Shown here in pieces: positions 24,657 through 32,194 of a stretch of DNA of 64,000 nucleotides; the first letter of the stretch is position 1; the number at the start of each line of letters is the position of its first letter. The position numbers were made by a program, and so were the translations under genes. Under the pieces are notes generated by a model, which saw only the letters and a list, made by a program, of their open reading frames with translations, had not been told where the DNA came from and ran no database searches. The stretch is from CAZLRH01 sp964562015 (GTDB taxonomy: Bacteria > Verrucomicrobiota > Verrucomicrobiia > Opitutales > JABDGR01): the NCBI GenBank assembly GCA_964562015.1, contig CAZLRH010000001.1:372001-436000 (forward strand), given 5' to 3'.

Positions 24657-24908
24657 GTGCCCCACTTCGTTTACATCCTCGAATGTGCGGACCGCACTTT
24701 GTACGTCGGTTATACCAAGGATTTGGAGCGACGGGTGCGTCAGCATAACCACGCCAAAGCGGGCGCGCATTACACCAAGACGCGCCGGCCCGTGGAACTG
24801 AAGTACTCGGAAAAATTCCGCACGCTGGGCAGGGCCCTCTCCCGCGAAGCGGAAATCAAGGGCTGGTCACGGAAGAAAAAACTGGGGCTGATTGGTGCAA
24901 CTGACTAA
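24657..24908 (+). CDS. GIY-YIG nuclease (UPF0213-like)
   Basis: 83 residues starting at GTG 24657. The GIY-YIG core is visible: FVYILECADRTLYVGYT holds the VYI...YVG pair, then an Arg (DLERRVRQHN), and an Ala/His-rich loop leading to TKTRRPVELKYSE, ending with an EIKGWSRKKK helix. Small stand-alone GIY-YIG proteins of this kind are DNA nucleases or repair factors of unclear role. A partial copy of its 3' end is present at 25910-25993. Confidence 0.85.
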   Translation: MPHFVYILECADRTLYVGYTKDLERRVRQHNHAKAGAHYTKTRRPVELKYSEKFRTLGRALSREAEIKGWSRKKKLGLIGATD

Positions 24909-24995
24909 AAATGCCGAAGGATGGCCTCGTTGGGGTAGGCTCAATACACTTTGACTCCGAAATAAACCCTGTTTTTCTTATGTTAAAACACAGCC

Positions 24996-25340
24996 ATGGA
25001 TGAGGAATTGCTAAAAATAAAACTCCCCCGCGGTTTCATTGAAAGAGCCCTTTCCCTAATCCTATTGCCGCTGCTGGTCATCGGCCTTTCGGCACTCTTT
25101 TTCACCCTCACCAAGTTCAGCCCCTTCGGAATCGTGGAATGGCCCGTGAAAATTGTGGGCTTGGAGTTTCTGGCCACGGTAATTGGCCTTTCACTTTTAC
25201 TCGTAGTCTGGAGTCTATTTACCCCGGCGTGGATTCCAAAAATCATCGATGGGTTTATGAAGCATTTCCTCCCACTCGTCCTGCTCATGGGCCTTGGCGC
25301 TCTTGTTGTGCTCGTGGCTTCCTTGATTCTTGCCGGATAA
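24996..25340 (+). CDS. small three-helix membrane protein
   Basis: 114 residues with three hydrophobic segments: about 17-38, 46-70 and 83-113, the last with LLMGLGALVVLVASLILAG at the C-terminus. The N-terminal MDEELLKIKLPRGF is amphipathic. No family is recognised. It is less GC-rich than its neighbours and sits in a low-density region that also contains toxin-antitoxin genes and repeats, so it may be acquired DNA. No function is offered. Confidence 0.55.
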   Translation: MDEELLKIKLPRGFIERALSLILLPLLVIGLSALFFTLTKFSPFGIVEWPVKIVGLEFLATVIGLSLLLVVWSLFTPAWIPKIIDGFMKHFLPLVLLMGLGALVVLVASLILAG

Positions 25341-25380
25341 ATGCGATTGCGATCCCAGTCGCACCAAACCCACTCGCACT

Positions 25381-25632
25381 TCAGTCAGCATTGCGCAGCG
25401 AAACAATTTTGATCTCACGCACAGGATGATCGACCCAATAGGTAACCGCGTACTGGTCAATGAGCTTCACGCTCATCTCCCGCCCGCCTATGACCTCGGT
25501 AAAATCATGCGCGCAACCGGGATCCCGGCTTAGCAGTTCGAAATGCCGCAACCAACGAGCCCGTTCACTGCGGCGCAGTTTCGCCAACCCGGCAAAAACC
25601 TCCGCTTGTAAATAGAGTGCAAAAGGCTCCAT
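25381..25632 (-). CDS. RelE/ParE-superfamily toxin-like protein
   Basis: 83 residues. It has the shape of RelE/ParE toxins: an N-terminal strand, two helices (AEVFAGLAKLRRSERARWLR and HFELLSRDP), then a beta sheet (REMSVKLIDQYAVTYWVDHP, then REIKIVSL). RelE toxins cleave ribosome-bound mRNA; ParE toxins poison gyrase. The exact subfamily is not clear. It lies 15 bases downstream of a small antitoxin-like gene on the same strand, supporting a type II toxin-antitoxin pair. Confidence 0.65.
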   Translation of the reverse strand: MEPFALYLQAEVFAGLAKLRRSERARWLRHFELLSRDPGCAHDFTEVIGGREMSVKLIDQYAVTYWVDHPVREIKIVSLRNAD

Positions 25633-25647
25633 GCGCTGCCAGCTTTG

Positions 25648-25842
25648 CTATTCACGCAACCGGCGCCGGGCCTCCGCCAGCGGAATCCACGATTCAGGCC
25701 GGGTATCGGCCATCCGTTCCTCGATTTCACGGCGATAGGTGGGGTCGGCGCGCAAATTCATCGCCACCAAAAATGCCACCAAGCGCTGGCGCTCACCTGC
25801 GCCGAGCGACGCCGCTTCTTGCTGTATCTCCGTCAAGGTCAC
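25648..25842 (-). CDS. antitoxin-like protein paired with the RelE/ParE toxin
   Basis: 64 residues from a GTG at 25842; an ATG frame to 25944 would run into the GIY-YIG remnant and the purB-end repeat, so it is rejected. The protein is helical and charged: TLTEIQQEAASLGAGERQRL followed by ADPTYRREIEERMADTRPES and WIPLAEARRRL. The second half resembles the C-terminal tails of addiction-module components that wrap around RelE/ParE toxins. The antitoxin-toxin order is usual. Confidence 0.6.
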   Translation of the reverse strand: MTLTEIQQEAASLGAGERQRLVAFLVAMNLRADPTYRREIEERMADTRPESWIPLAEARRRLRE

Positions 25843-25897
25843 GCCACTATCATAGCCTTCCGGAGCGATTTGGCAAGCTCCGGTAGTGGGCAACTTT

Positions 25898-25919
25898 TCA
25901 CAGAATCGGCTCGGCCAAG
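25898..25919. repeat. short repeat copy of the purB 3' end
   Basis: The 22 bases 25898-25919 match 26183-26204 (the last codons and stop of purB) at 20 of 22 positions. They abut the GIY-YIG remnant. This looks like a rearrangement junction that carried a sliver of purB. Confidence 0.5.
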
Positions 25920-25993
25920 TCTTTTCCCGCGAAGCGGAAATCAAGGGCTGGACGAGAAAGAAGAAGCTGGGGCTGATTGGTTCTCCCGTCTAA
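25910..25993 (+). pseudogene. GIY-YIG gene 3' fragment
   Basis: In frame it reads LGQVFSREAEIKGWTRKKKL then GLIGSPV and TAA, closely matching the C-terminus of the complete GIY-YIG gene at 24657-24908 (SREAEIKGWSRKKKLGLIG). No upstream GIY-YIG sequence is present; the 5' part is replaced by a purB-end repeat and the toxin-antitoxin pair. It is a truncated duplicate and not expected to make a working protein. Confidence 0.75.
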
Positions 25994-26122
25994 TTGGAAA
26001 AATATTTTCGAACCGCTCATCGGCGCTAATTTACGCTAATGCTTTAAATCGGTCTGCATCGGTGAAATCTGTGGAAAATAACTCGTTCCACCTCCATCTT
26101 TTTTTCTCTCCTTTCTTTCCTT

Positions 26123-26154
26123 CTTCGCGCTCTCCGCGTCTTTCGCGGTAAGAA
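26123..26154. repeat. dispersed ACCGC-AAAGACGCG repeat, copy 1
   Basis: Read on the minus strand this is TTCTTACCGCGAAAGACGCG followed by GAGAGCGCGAAG. A related copy lies at 31607-31635 on the plus strand. Similar short elements are widespread between genes in many phyla. The surrounding 25994-26182 is AT-rich and non-coding. Confidence 0.6.
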
Positions 26155-26182
26155 TTTCTTTCCCCCTCACAACCTACTCCCC

Positions 26183-27607
26183 TCACAAAATCGGCTCGGC
26201 CACGATGTTTGCCGAGGCCGGGAACCGTTCGCGCCACGGCAACACCGCGCGCACGAACCAGTCCACTTGCGCCCCAGCGGCGCCGGTGTGGGTGCGGGCG
26301 TCGCGGCCGAGGCGTTCGAGCGCGCCGGCGTCGAGGCCGAGGCGCGCGTCATTGGCCAGGCGCTGAAACATGTCATTTTCGCGAATGCGGCCGGCCCGCA
26401 AATCCCGCGACGTGGCGATGGCGTGTTCCTTGATAATCTGATGGGCGGTCTCGCGGCCCACCCCCGCCTTCACCGCTTCCATCAAAATCGTCGTCGTGGT
26501 CAGGAACGGCAGGTAATGGCCCAGCTCCTTTTCGACCTGCGCCGGATTGATTTCCATCTGGCCGAGAATGGTGAGAAAAGTCTCCAGCAGACCGTCGATC
26601 GCATAAAAACAATCCGGCAGCATGACCCGCCGTACGACGGAGCAGGACACGTCGCCTTCATTCCACTGGTCGCCCGCGAGCCCCTCGGCCATCGTCATAT
26701 GCCCGCGCAGGATGGTATGCAGACCGTTGATGCGCTCACAACTGCGCGCGTTCATTTTGTGCGGCATGGCGGAGGAACCCACCTGCCCGGGCGCAAAGCC
26801 CTCGCTGGCCAGATCGTTGCCCGCCATCAGGCGCAAGGTTTTCGCAAAACTCGCCGGGCCGCAGGCCAGTTGAAACACGGCGCTCACCACCGCAAAATCC
26901 AGGCTGCGCGGATACACCTGCCCGACGGCCATCATCACCTGCCCCATGCCGAGGTGCGCGAGCACCTGCCCCTCGAGGGCGATGACTTTCGCGGCGTCGC
27001 CACGGAAAAGTGTCAACTGATCCAACTGCGTGCCGACGGCGCCCTTGAGTCCGCGCACCGGATAACGGCTGATAAAGTAATCGAGGCCGTCCATCGCCAG
27101 CAGCATTTCCTGGCCGAACATCGCCAGGCGCTTGCCCACGGTGGTCAACTGCGCCGGGGCATTGTGCGTGCGCGCCGTGAGCGCGACATTTTTGTGCTCG
27201 CCGGCCCGGCGGCTGAGGGCAATGAGCGCGGCCACGCCCTTGAGGCGCACCAGCTCGAGTGCGCGGAATATCTGCAGTTGTTCGACGCATTCGGTCAAAT
27301 CCCGCGAGGTCAGACCCTTGTGGATTTGCTCGTGCCCGGCCAGGGCGCAAAATTCGTCGATGCGCGCTTTCACGTCGTGGCGGCTGACGCGTTCGCGCTC
27401 GCGGATGGAATCAAGGTTGATCTGGTCCTTCACGCGCTCGTAGGCGGCGATGGCATCCTCGGGCACCGGCAGGCCCAAATCCCGCTGCGCCTTCAACACC
27501 GCGATCCAAAATTCCCGCTCGAGCAAAACCCGCCCGGCGGGCGACCACACCGCGCGCATGGACGACGAAGCGTAGCGCGAGGCGAGTACATTGGCAATGG
27601 TTTCCAT
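26183..27607 (-). CDS. purB: adenylosuccinate lyase
   Basis: 474 residues from ATG at 27607 (METIANVLASRYASS); a longer frame to 27724 adds 39 unlikely residues. It has the three conserved regions of the fumarase/aspartase superfamily: the HKGLTSRDL loop, LTARTHNAPAQLTTVGKR with an active-site His, and the signature GSSAMPHKMNARSCER. It cleaves SAICAR to AICAR and adenylosuccinate to AMP in purine synthesis. Length is normal for the family. Other superfamily members are less likely because the N-terminal RYAS start and signature match PurB. It diverges from the cytochrome c lipoprotein gene. Confidence 0.92.
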   Translation of the reverse strand: METIANVLASRYASSSMRAVWSPAGRVLLEREFWIAVLKAQRDLGLPVPEDAIAAYERVKDQINLDSIRERERVSRHDVKARIDEFCALAGHEQIHKGLTSRDLTECVEQLQIFRALELVRLKGVAALIALSRRAGEHKNVALTARTHNAPAQLTTVGKRLAMFGQEMLLAMDGLDYFISRYPVRGLKGAVGTQLDQLTLFRGDAAKVIALEGQVLAHLGMGQVMMAVGQVYPRSLDFAVVSAVFQLACGPASFAKTLRLMAGNDLASEGFAPGQVGSSAMPHKMNARSCERINGLHTILRGHMTMAEGLAGDQWNEGDVSCSVVRRVMLPDCFYAIDGLLETFLTILGQMEINPAQVEKELGHYLPFLTTTTILMEAVKAGVGRETAHQIIKEHAIATSRDLRAGRIRENDMFQRLANDARLGLDAGALERLGRDARTHTGAAGAQVDWFVRAVLPWRERFPASANIVAEPIL

Positions 27608-27770
27608 GGTGAGCAGCGGGCAGCAACAAAGAAGGCGGAGAGTAACCGATAATCCACCGGGGTCAATCCTCCACGCGCAACGAGGATGAATTTCTCCAAT
27701 AACCGCAGACAAAACGGCGCACAATTACCGCTTGCCAACTCCATTGGCTCATCCTTTCATGCACGCAGCT

Positions 27771-28307
27771 ATGAAATCCCCGCTGCCTTTCTCCACGGCG
27801 TCCGTCGCCAAATCCACCGGTTCGGCCGCCCTGGCTGGCCTGCTTGCCGTTTTCCTCGGCGCCTGCGCTTCCACCAGCAGTTCCACGCCGGCTCCGGCGC
27901 CTGCCGCCAAACCGGCAGCCACTGCGGCCACCCCGGCCCCGGCTGCGACTCCGGCGCCTGCGGCAGTGGCCGCCAAGCCCGCTGCGCCCGCTCCGGCTGC
28001 GGCCAAGGTTGTCGCTGTTGATTTCAACAAGGATGTGCAGCCGATTTTTGCCGAGTATTGCTACCAGTGCCACGGCCCCACCCGCCAGTCTGGCCGCGTG
28101 CGCTGGGACACCCCGGCGGTGTTGCAGCGCCCGGGTTTGGTGACGCCGGGGAATCCCGATGGCAGCTCGCTCCTGAAGCTCGTTTCGCCCGGCTCGAATC
28201 CCCACATGCCGCCGAATAACCAGCCGCAATTGGATGCCGGCGACCTCACGGTGCTTCGCCAGTGGATTGCCGAAGGCGCAAAATGGCCGACCGCTCCCGC
28301 GGGCTAA
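27771..28307 (+). CDS. planctomycete-type cytochrome c lipoprotein
   Basis: 178 residues from ATG at 27771, chosen because it begins a lipoprotein signal with lipobox FLGAC (Cys about 30). A long Ala/Pro linker (about 35-80) leads to one c-type domain with the heme motif CYQCHG, preceded by FNKDVQPIFAEY, a pattern typical of the PSCyt1 family of Planctomycetota and Verrucomicrobiota. A distal Met (HMPPNNQPQL) is the likely second heme ligand. It probably carries electrons at the periplasmic face. The heme O/A genes immediately downstream point to a terminal oxidase. Confidence 0.85.
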   Translation: MKSPLPFSTASVAKSTGSAALAGLLAVFLGACASTSSSTPAPAPAAKPAATAATPAPAATPAPAAVAAKPAAPAPAAAKVVAVDFNKDVQPIFAEYCYQCHGPTRQSGRVRWDTPAVLQRPGLVTPGNPDGSSLLKLVSPGSNPHMPPNNQPQLDAGDLTVLRQWIAEGAKWPTAPAG

Positions 28308-28440
28308 GTCGGGCAGGGGTTTGATTGGGTCAGGGCGTTCTGCAAGGCGGGCACTTATGCCAGCCATTAGGTCCGGCTGATTTACGGGCCAAGGCTTGGA
28401 CGCACTTGCCACCCCGGCCCAGACCGTGCATGGTAGGGCA

Positions 28441-29490
28441 ATGTTTGCCGACCAGCACCGTACCGAGAGCTACCAGCCTTGGCTGGCCCTGTATTGCGGG
28501 GTGGCGCTGGTATTTACGGGCTTTGTGCTGCTCGCGGGTGGTTTTACGACCAGCATCCAGGCCGGCATGGCGTTTCTGGACTGGCCGCTGTCGAATGGCT
28601 CGCTCAACCCCGCCGGCTGGCTCGATAACGAAAACATGACCGCCGAGCACAGCCACCGGCTGCTGGCTGGCACAGCCTCACTCTTGGCACTGGGTGCGGT
28701 CGTCTGGACGCATTTGACCGAAGGCCGGCGCTGGGTGCGGAGCGTCGCGGTGATGCTTTTTCTGACCATCCTCCTCCAAGCGCTGCTGGGCGGGGCCCGC
28801 GTGCTTTTCGATAAACTGAACATCGGTGGTGACGGAAATGCCGTGGCCCAGACGTTTAAGGTTCTCCATGCGCTGGGGGCGGAATTGACCCTGTGCCTGT
28901 GGGTCACGTTATTTACGGCTGAATCCAAGGCCTGGGTGCAGGACAATCTCGGTTTGCTGCCCCAGACGAAGATGCTTTCTGGAGTGAGGCAGTGGAGCAC
29001 TGCGGCGGTGATTTTGCTGCTCGGGCAGATTGCGCTCGGCGCGGTCGTGCGGCATTTCAATTACGCGCTGACGATTCCTTTTTTTCCCTGGCTGGGCCCG
29101 GACCACGCTTGGGCGGTGCCCGCGTGGAATGTGGGCGTAGCGTTTAATTTCGCCCATCGCGTCGGGGCGGCGCTGGTTACGGTGGCCTTGGCCGGCTTGG
29201 CCTGGCAAGTGTTTCGCGACCGCGCCACACGCGACCAACTCGGCTACAACATGGTGACCTGCCTGGCCGCGCTCGGGGTCCAAATCTTTCTCGGCGCCCT
29301 GGTCATTTGGAAATTGAAAAACCCGGACGCGGCGACGGCGCACCTGTTGGTGGGCGCATTTTTGCTTGCCTCTACGTGGCGGTTGACCTTCCTTTCTTAT
29401 CGCTCGGCGTGGTGGCCTCCAGTGGCTGACCGCGCCGCGCCGTTTTGGCCGGCAACGCCTGTGGCCACTGCCGCTGCGCCTTCCCGCTAG
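28441..29490 (+). CDS. ctaA: heme A synthase (COX15/CtaA family)
   Basis: 349 residues from ATG at 28441 (MFADQHRTESYQPW); the frame could start at a TTG further upstream, 28396. Eight transmembrane helices in two related halves; each half carries a family His: AEHSHRLLAG near the start of the first half and FNFAHRVGAA in the second, which coordinate heme. CtaA oxidises heme O to heme A for cytochrome aa3-type oxidases. ctaB starts 29 bases downstream, so the pair should be one operon. Confidence 0.9.
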   Translation: MFADQHRTESYQPWLALYCGVALVFTGFVLLAGGFTTSIQAGMAFLDWPLSNGSLNPAGWLDNENMTAEHSHRLLAGTASLLALGAVVWTHLTEGRRWVRSVAVMLFLTILLQALLGGARVLFDKLNIGGDGNAVAQTFKVLHALGAELTLCLWVTLFTAESKAWVQDNLGLLPQTKMLSGVRQWSTAAVILLLGQIALGAVVRHFNYALTIPFFPWLGPDHAWAVPAWNVGVAFNFAHRVGAALVTVALAGLAWQVFRDRATRDQLGYNMVTCLAALGVQIFLGALVIWKLKNPDAATAHLLVGAFLLASTWRLTFLSYRSAWWPPVADRAAPFWPATPVATAAAPSR

Positions 29491-29519
29491 ATTCATTTTT
29501 GTCCTCCGTTCCCTTTTCC

Positions 29520-30452
29520 ATGTCACCGAAAGTCATCGCGCCCCGCGCCTCTGAGCTGCCCGCCGCCGGGGCGGAGCGCCGGCCACTGGCGTTGTACGGC
29601 GAGTATTGGGAACTGACGAAACCGCGCTTAAGCTTTCTCTCCGTGATAACGGCGGTGGTCGGCTACCTCGCGACGCGACCGGAACATAATTTGACAATAT
29701 TGATGTGCCTGCTCGTCGGCACAACCAGCGCGGCCTTCGGGGCGGGCGTCCTGAATCAGTGGATCGAGCGCGAAGTGGACACCCGCATGGCCCGCACGCG
29801 TGGACGCCCCTTGCCCTCGGGCGCGGTCACGCCCGGCGCGGCGCTGGCCTTTGGTTTGATCTTGTCGAGCTTCGGCCCGGCGCTGTTGTGGTGGGGCGTC
29901 AATGCCCTGGCCGCCAGCCTGGCCGTCGCGACGCTCGCGAGCTACCTGCTCGTTTATACCCCGCTCAAACGCCACACGGCGTGGTGCACCATAGTCGGCT
30001 CGATTCCGGGCGCGCTGCCTCCGCTCATCGGCGCCGCCGCCGCGGCCGACACCATCAAGCCGCTCGGCTGGATACTTTTTGGCGTGCTCTTCACTTGGCA
30101 AATTCCGCACTTCCTGGCGCTGGCGTGGACCTACCGGCATGATTACGCCGCCGCCCGTTTGCCCATGAGCACGGTGGTGGATCCCTCGGGCCGCCGGGCC
30201 GCCCGCGATACGATGATCTTCACGGTGGCTCTCGTCATTTGCAGCGTGCTGCCAACCGTGCTGGGGTTGGCGAGCAATGTTTACGGCCTGGTGGCGGCCT
30301 GTGCCGGCGGCTGGTTTTTGTGCCGCGCCTGGGCCTTTGCCCGCGCCACCGGCAGCGAACGCGACCGCCCGGCCCGCCGCCTCTTTCTCGCCAGCCTGGG
30401 CTATCTACCGCTGGTGCTCGCGGCGCTGGTCGCGGACCGGCTGCTGGGATAA
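29520..30452 (+). CDS. ctaB: protoheme IX farnesyltransferase (heme O synthase)
   Basis: 310 residues from ATG at 29520 (MSPKVIAPRASEL), 29 bases after ctaA; upstream extension to 29445 overlaps ctaA and is rejected. It is a UbiA-superfamily prenyltransferase with about nine helices and the substrate motif NQWIEREVDTRMARTRGRPL (the D/N-x-x-x-D pattern of CtaB). The second polar loop contains ALAWTYRHDYAAARLPM. It converts heme B to heme O in the inner membrane, the step before CtaA. Confidence 0.92.
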   Translation: MSPKVIAPRASELPAAGAERRPLALYGEYWELTKPRLSFLSVITAVVGYLATRPEHNLTILMCLLVGTTSAAFGAGVLNQWIEREVDTRMARTRGRPLPSGAVTPGAALAFGLILSSFGPALLWWGVNALAASLAVATLASYLLVYTPLKRHTAWCTIVGSIPGALPPLIGAAAAADTIKPLGWILFGVLFTWQIPHFLALAWTYRHDYAAARLPMSTVVDPSGRRAARDTMIFTVALVICSVLPTVLGLASNVYGLVAACAGGWFLCRAWAFARATGSERDRPARRLFLASLGYLPLVLAALVADRLLG

Positions 30453-30625
30453 GAGGGAAAACGATAAGTGATAAATTATAAACGCTCAACGGCCTTTGGT
30501 CGTTCTGTTCGCGGCCAATAAATTCGAGTGGGTAAATCGGACCATGGTTCAAAACTAGCGCGCATACTCTCTGCCGGGACCCTCTTCCGTTTATCAATTA
30601 TCCTTTATCACTCATCCTTTCCTCC
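30451..30625. repeat. imperfect inverted repeat between ctaB and the DUF420 gene
   Basis: Left arm 30463-30484 (GATAAGTGATAAATTATAAACG) is mirrored by 30588-30616, whose complement reads GGATGAGTGATAAAGGATAA then TTGATAAACG. About 100 bases lie between them with no gene. A similar TTTATCATTTATCG string occurs at 20358-20372. The form suggests a small MITE-like or hairpin element. Confidence 0.4.
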
Positions 30626-31063
30626 ATGCCCCTCTCCGCCCTGCCCTTTCCCGAAATCAACGCGACCCTGAACGGCGCGGCGACCATTCTGCTGACGGCC
30701 GGGTATGTTTGCATCAGGCAAAAGCGCATTCTGGCGCACCGCGCGTGCATGGTATCGGCCTTCACGATTTCGGCGATTTTTCTCGTCAGCTACGTGGCGG
30801 GAAAAATTGCGCGCGGGCTCACCTATTTTGACGGTGAGGGCGTCTGGCGCACGGCCTATTTCGTCCTGCTCACGAGTCACACGATTCTCGCCATCATCAT
30901 CGTGCCGCTGATTTTGCGGACGATTTGGCTGGCTTGGCGCGGCGATTATTTGCGGCACCGCGCGTGGGCCCGCTGGACGTTTCCCCTGTGGTACTATGTC
31001 GCCGTCACGGGCGTGATCGTTTACTTCATGCTCTTCCAGTGGTTCCCGCATCATACGCAGTAA
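30626..31063 (+). CDS. DUF420-family membrane protein (CtaM-like)
   Basis: 145 residues with four hydrophobic helices and conserved His in HTILAIIIVPLIL and the end HRAWARWTFPLW, typical for DUF420 proteins. These are commonly found in heme-copper oxidase loci and are suspected to help oxidase assembly. It ends HHTQ. It follows ctaB by 173 bases, separated by the inverted repeat, so may have its own promoter. It is convergent with rfaE2. Confidence 0.8.
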   Translation: MPLSALPFPEINATLNGAATILLTAGYVCIRQKRILAHRACMVSAFTISAIFLVSYVAGKIARGLTYFDGEGVWRTAYFVLLTSHTILAIIIVPLILRTIWLAWRGDYLRHRAWARWTFPLWYYVAVTGVIVYFMLFQWFPHHTQ

Positions 31064-31093
31064 AAGCTGAAGTTTCGGCGAGACTTCGCATAT

Positions 31094-31594
31094 TTAAAGA
31101 GCCCCGGCCTGCGCCGCCGCGGCGATTTTCTTGATCAGCGCCGTCGTGCTGTAACCGGGCAAAAACGGGAGAAACTGGATGCGGGCACCGACTTCCTCGA
31201 GTGCCGCGCGTTCGGTGGGGTCGAGTTTGTCGAGGGTGTAGTCGCCCGCCTTCACATAAATGTCCGGACGCAAGGCGCGAATCTCGTGATCAAGCCGCGG
31301 GGTGTCGAACACCAGCAATGTGTCCACGAATTCCAGCGCCCCGAGCGTGTAGGCGCGTTCGGCGGCGGTCTGCACAGGCCGGGTCGGGCCCTTGAGCACC
31401 TGCACGCTGGCGTCGCCATTGAGCGCGATGAATAACGCGCCGAGGCCGGCCGCTTCCCGCAGATAAAAAAGATGCCCGGGATGCACTAAATCAAAACATC
31501 CATTCGTGAGCACGACCGGTCGTCCGGCCGCGCGCAACTCCGCCCGCCGGGCGACAGCGGCGGCGAGGGTTCTCAATTTGGGGGTGGCCAGCAT
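31094..31594 (-). CDS. rfaE2: D-glycero-beta-D-manno-heptose 1-phosphate adenylyltransferase
   Basis: 166 residues with nucleotidyltransferase motif VLTNGCFDLVHPGHLFYL (HxGH = HPGH) and late RPDIYVKAGDYTLDKLDPTE, followed by FLPGYSTTALI matching the ISTT-type end. It activates heptose phosphate to ADP-heptose for lipopolysaccharide inner core. It corresponds to the C-terminal half of HldE; the kinase half is not fused, so a separate rfaE1 gene is expected elsewhere. Presence implies a Gram-negative LPS. Confidence 0.9.
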   Translation of the reverse strand: MLATPKLRTLAAAVARRAELRAAGRPVVLTNGCFDLVHPGHLFYLREAAGLGALFIALNGDASVQVLKGPTRPVQTAAERAYTLGALEFVDTLLVFDTPRLDHEIRALRPDIYVKAGDYTLDKLDPTERAALEEVGARIQFLPFLPGYSTTALIKKIAAAAQAGAL

Positions 31595-31606
31595 GCGACA
31601 GACAAA

Positions 31607-31635
31607 TTCACCGCAAAGACGCGAAGAACGCGAAG
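31607..31635 (+). repeat. dispersed ACCGC-AAAGACGCG repeat, copy 2
   Basis: TTCACCGCAAAGACGCGAAG then AACGCGAAG lies just upstream of rfaE2. It matches the reverse complement of the copy at 26123-26154 in its core. Overlap with a promoter is possible. Confidence 0.6.
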
Positions 31636-31745
31636 CTAAATTTGACTTACAAAGGCCTTAAGCATGCCTGTCCAAATCTTTCCTCAGGTGCCCTCCAATC
31701 CCCTGCAGATAAATAGTCGGAGGGGGTAAAAAATTGCCTTAGATA

Positions 31746-32159
31746 ATGGATTTTGACAACGTTGCGTTCATCGTGCCGATTTTCGCTCGCCTCTTGAAGT
31801 CTGCTGCCATCCTAGGCCTAAACTTGATGGTGATCCTCTGCGCAATTATTGCAGGCTCTTTAACAGGAAGTTTTATCCCCCATGAACAATCAGGCAGATT
31901 GGACCCATTTTCCGATTGGCTGATTTTTGGTTGGGTGTTTCTAGCCGGCTTGGGGATAGGACGAGGATATCGGTTGGGCGAATTATGTATCACTCTCGCC
32001 ATTACGCTTTCGCTAGTCTTCGCGATTGACTGCGTTTATACGAGCTTCCCCGATTTCTCCATGTGGTGGTTTCTTTATGGATGTCGGCTGGTCGTTTTAC
32101 CTCTTTTTCTAGCCTTATTGTTGCAGTATTTTTATCAGCTAGTCCGAAATAGAAGATAA
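31746..32159 (+). CDS. four-helix membrane protein, unknown
   Basis: 137 residues from ATG at 31746. Four hydrophobic segments (about 12-40, 58-76, 83-100 and 108-132) with a Trp/Phe-rich final loop (DFSMWWFLYGC) and an Arg-rich end. No family recognised. Base composition is AT-richer than neighbours, as for other orphan membrane genes here. It is convergent with dnaJ and has no evident operon partner. Confidence 0.55.
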   Translation: MDFDNVAFIVPIFARLLKSAAILGLNLMVILCAIIAGSLTGSFIPHEQSGRLDPFSDWLIFGWVFLAGLGIGRGYRLGELCITLAITLSLVFAIDCVYTSFPDFSMWWFLYGCRLVVLPLFLALLLQYFYQLVRNRR

Positions 32160-32194
32160 ATATGGTCGTGATCGAACCGAGCCGCACCCATTCC

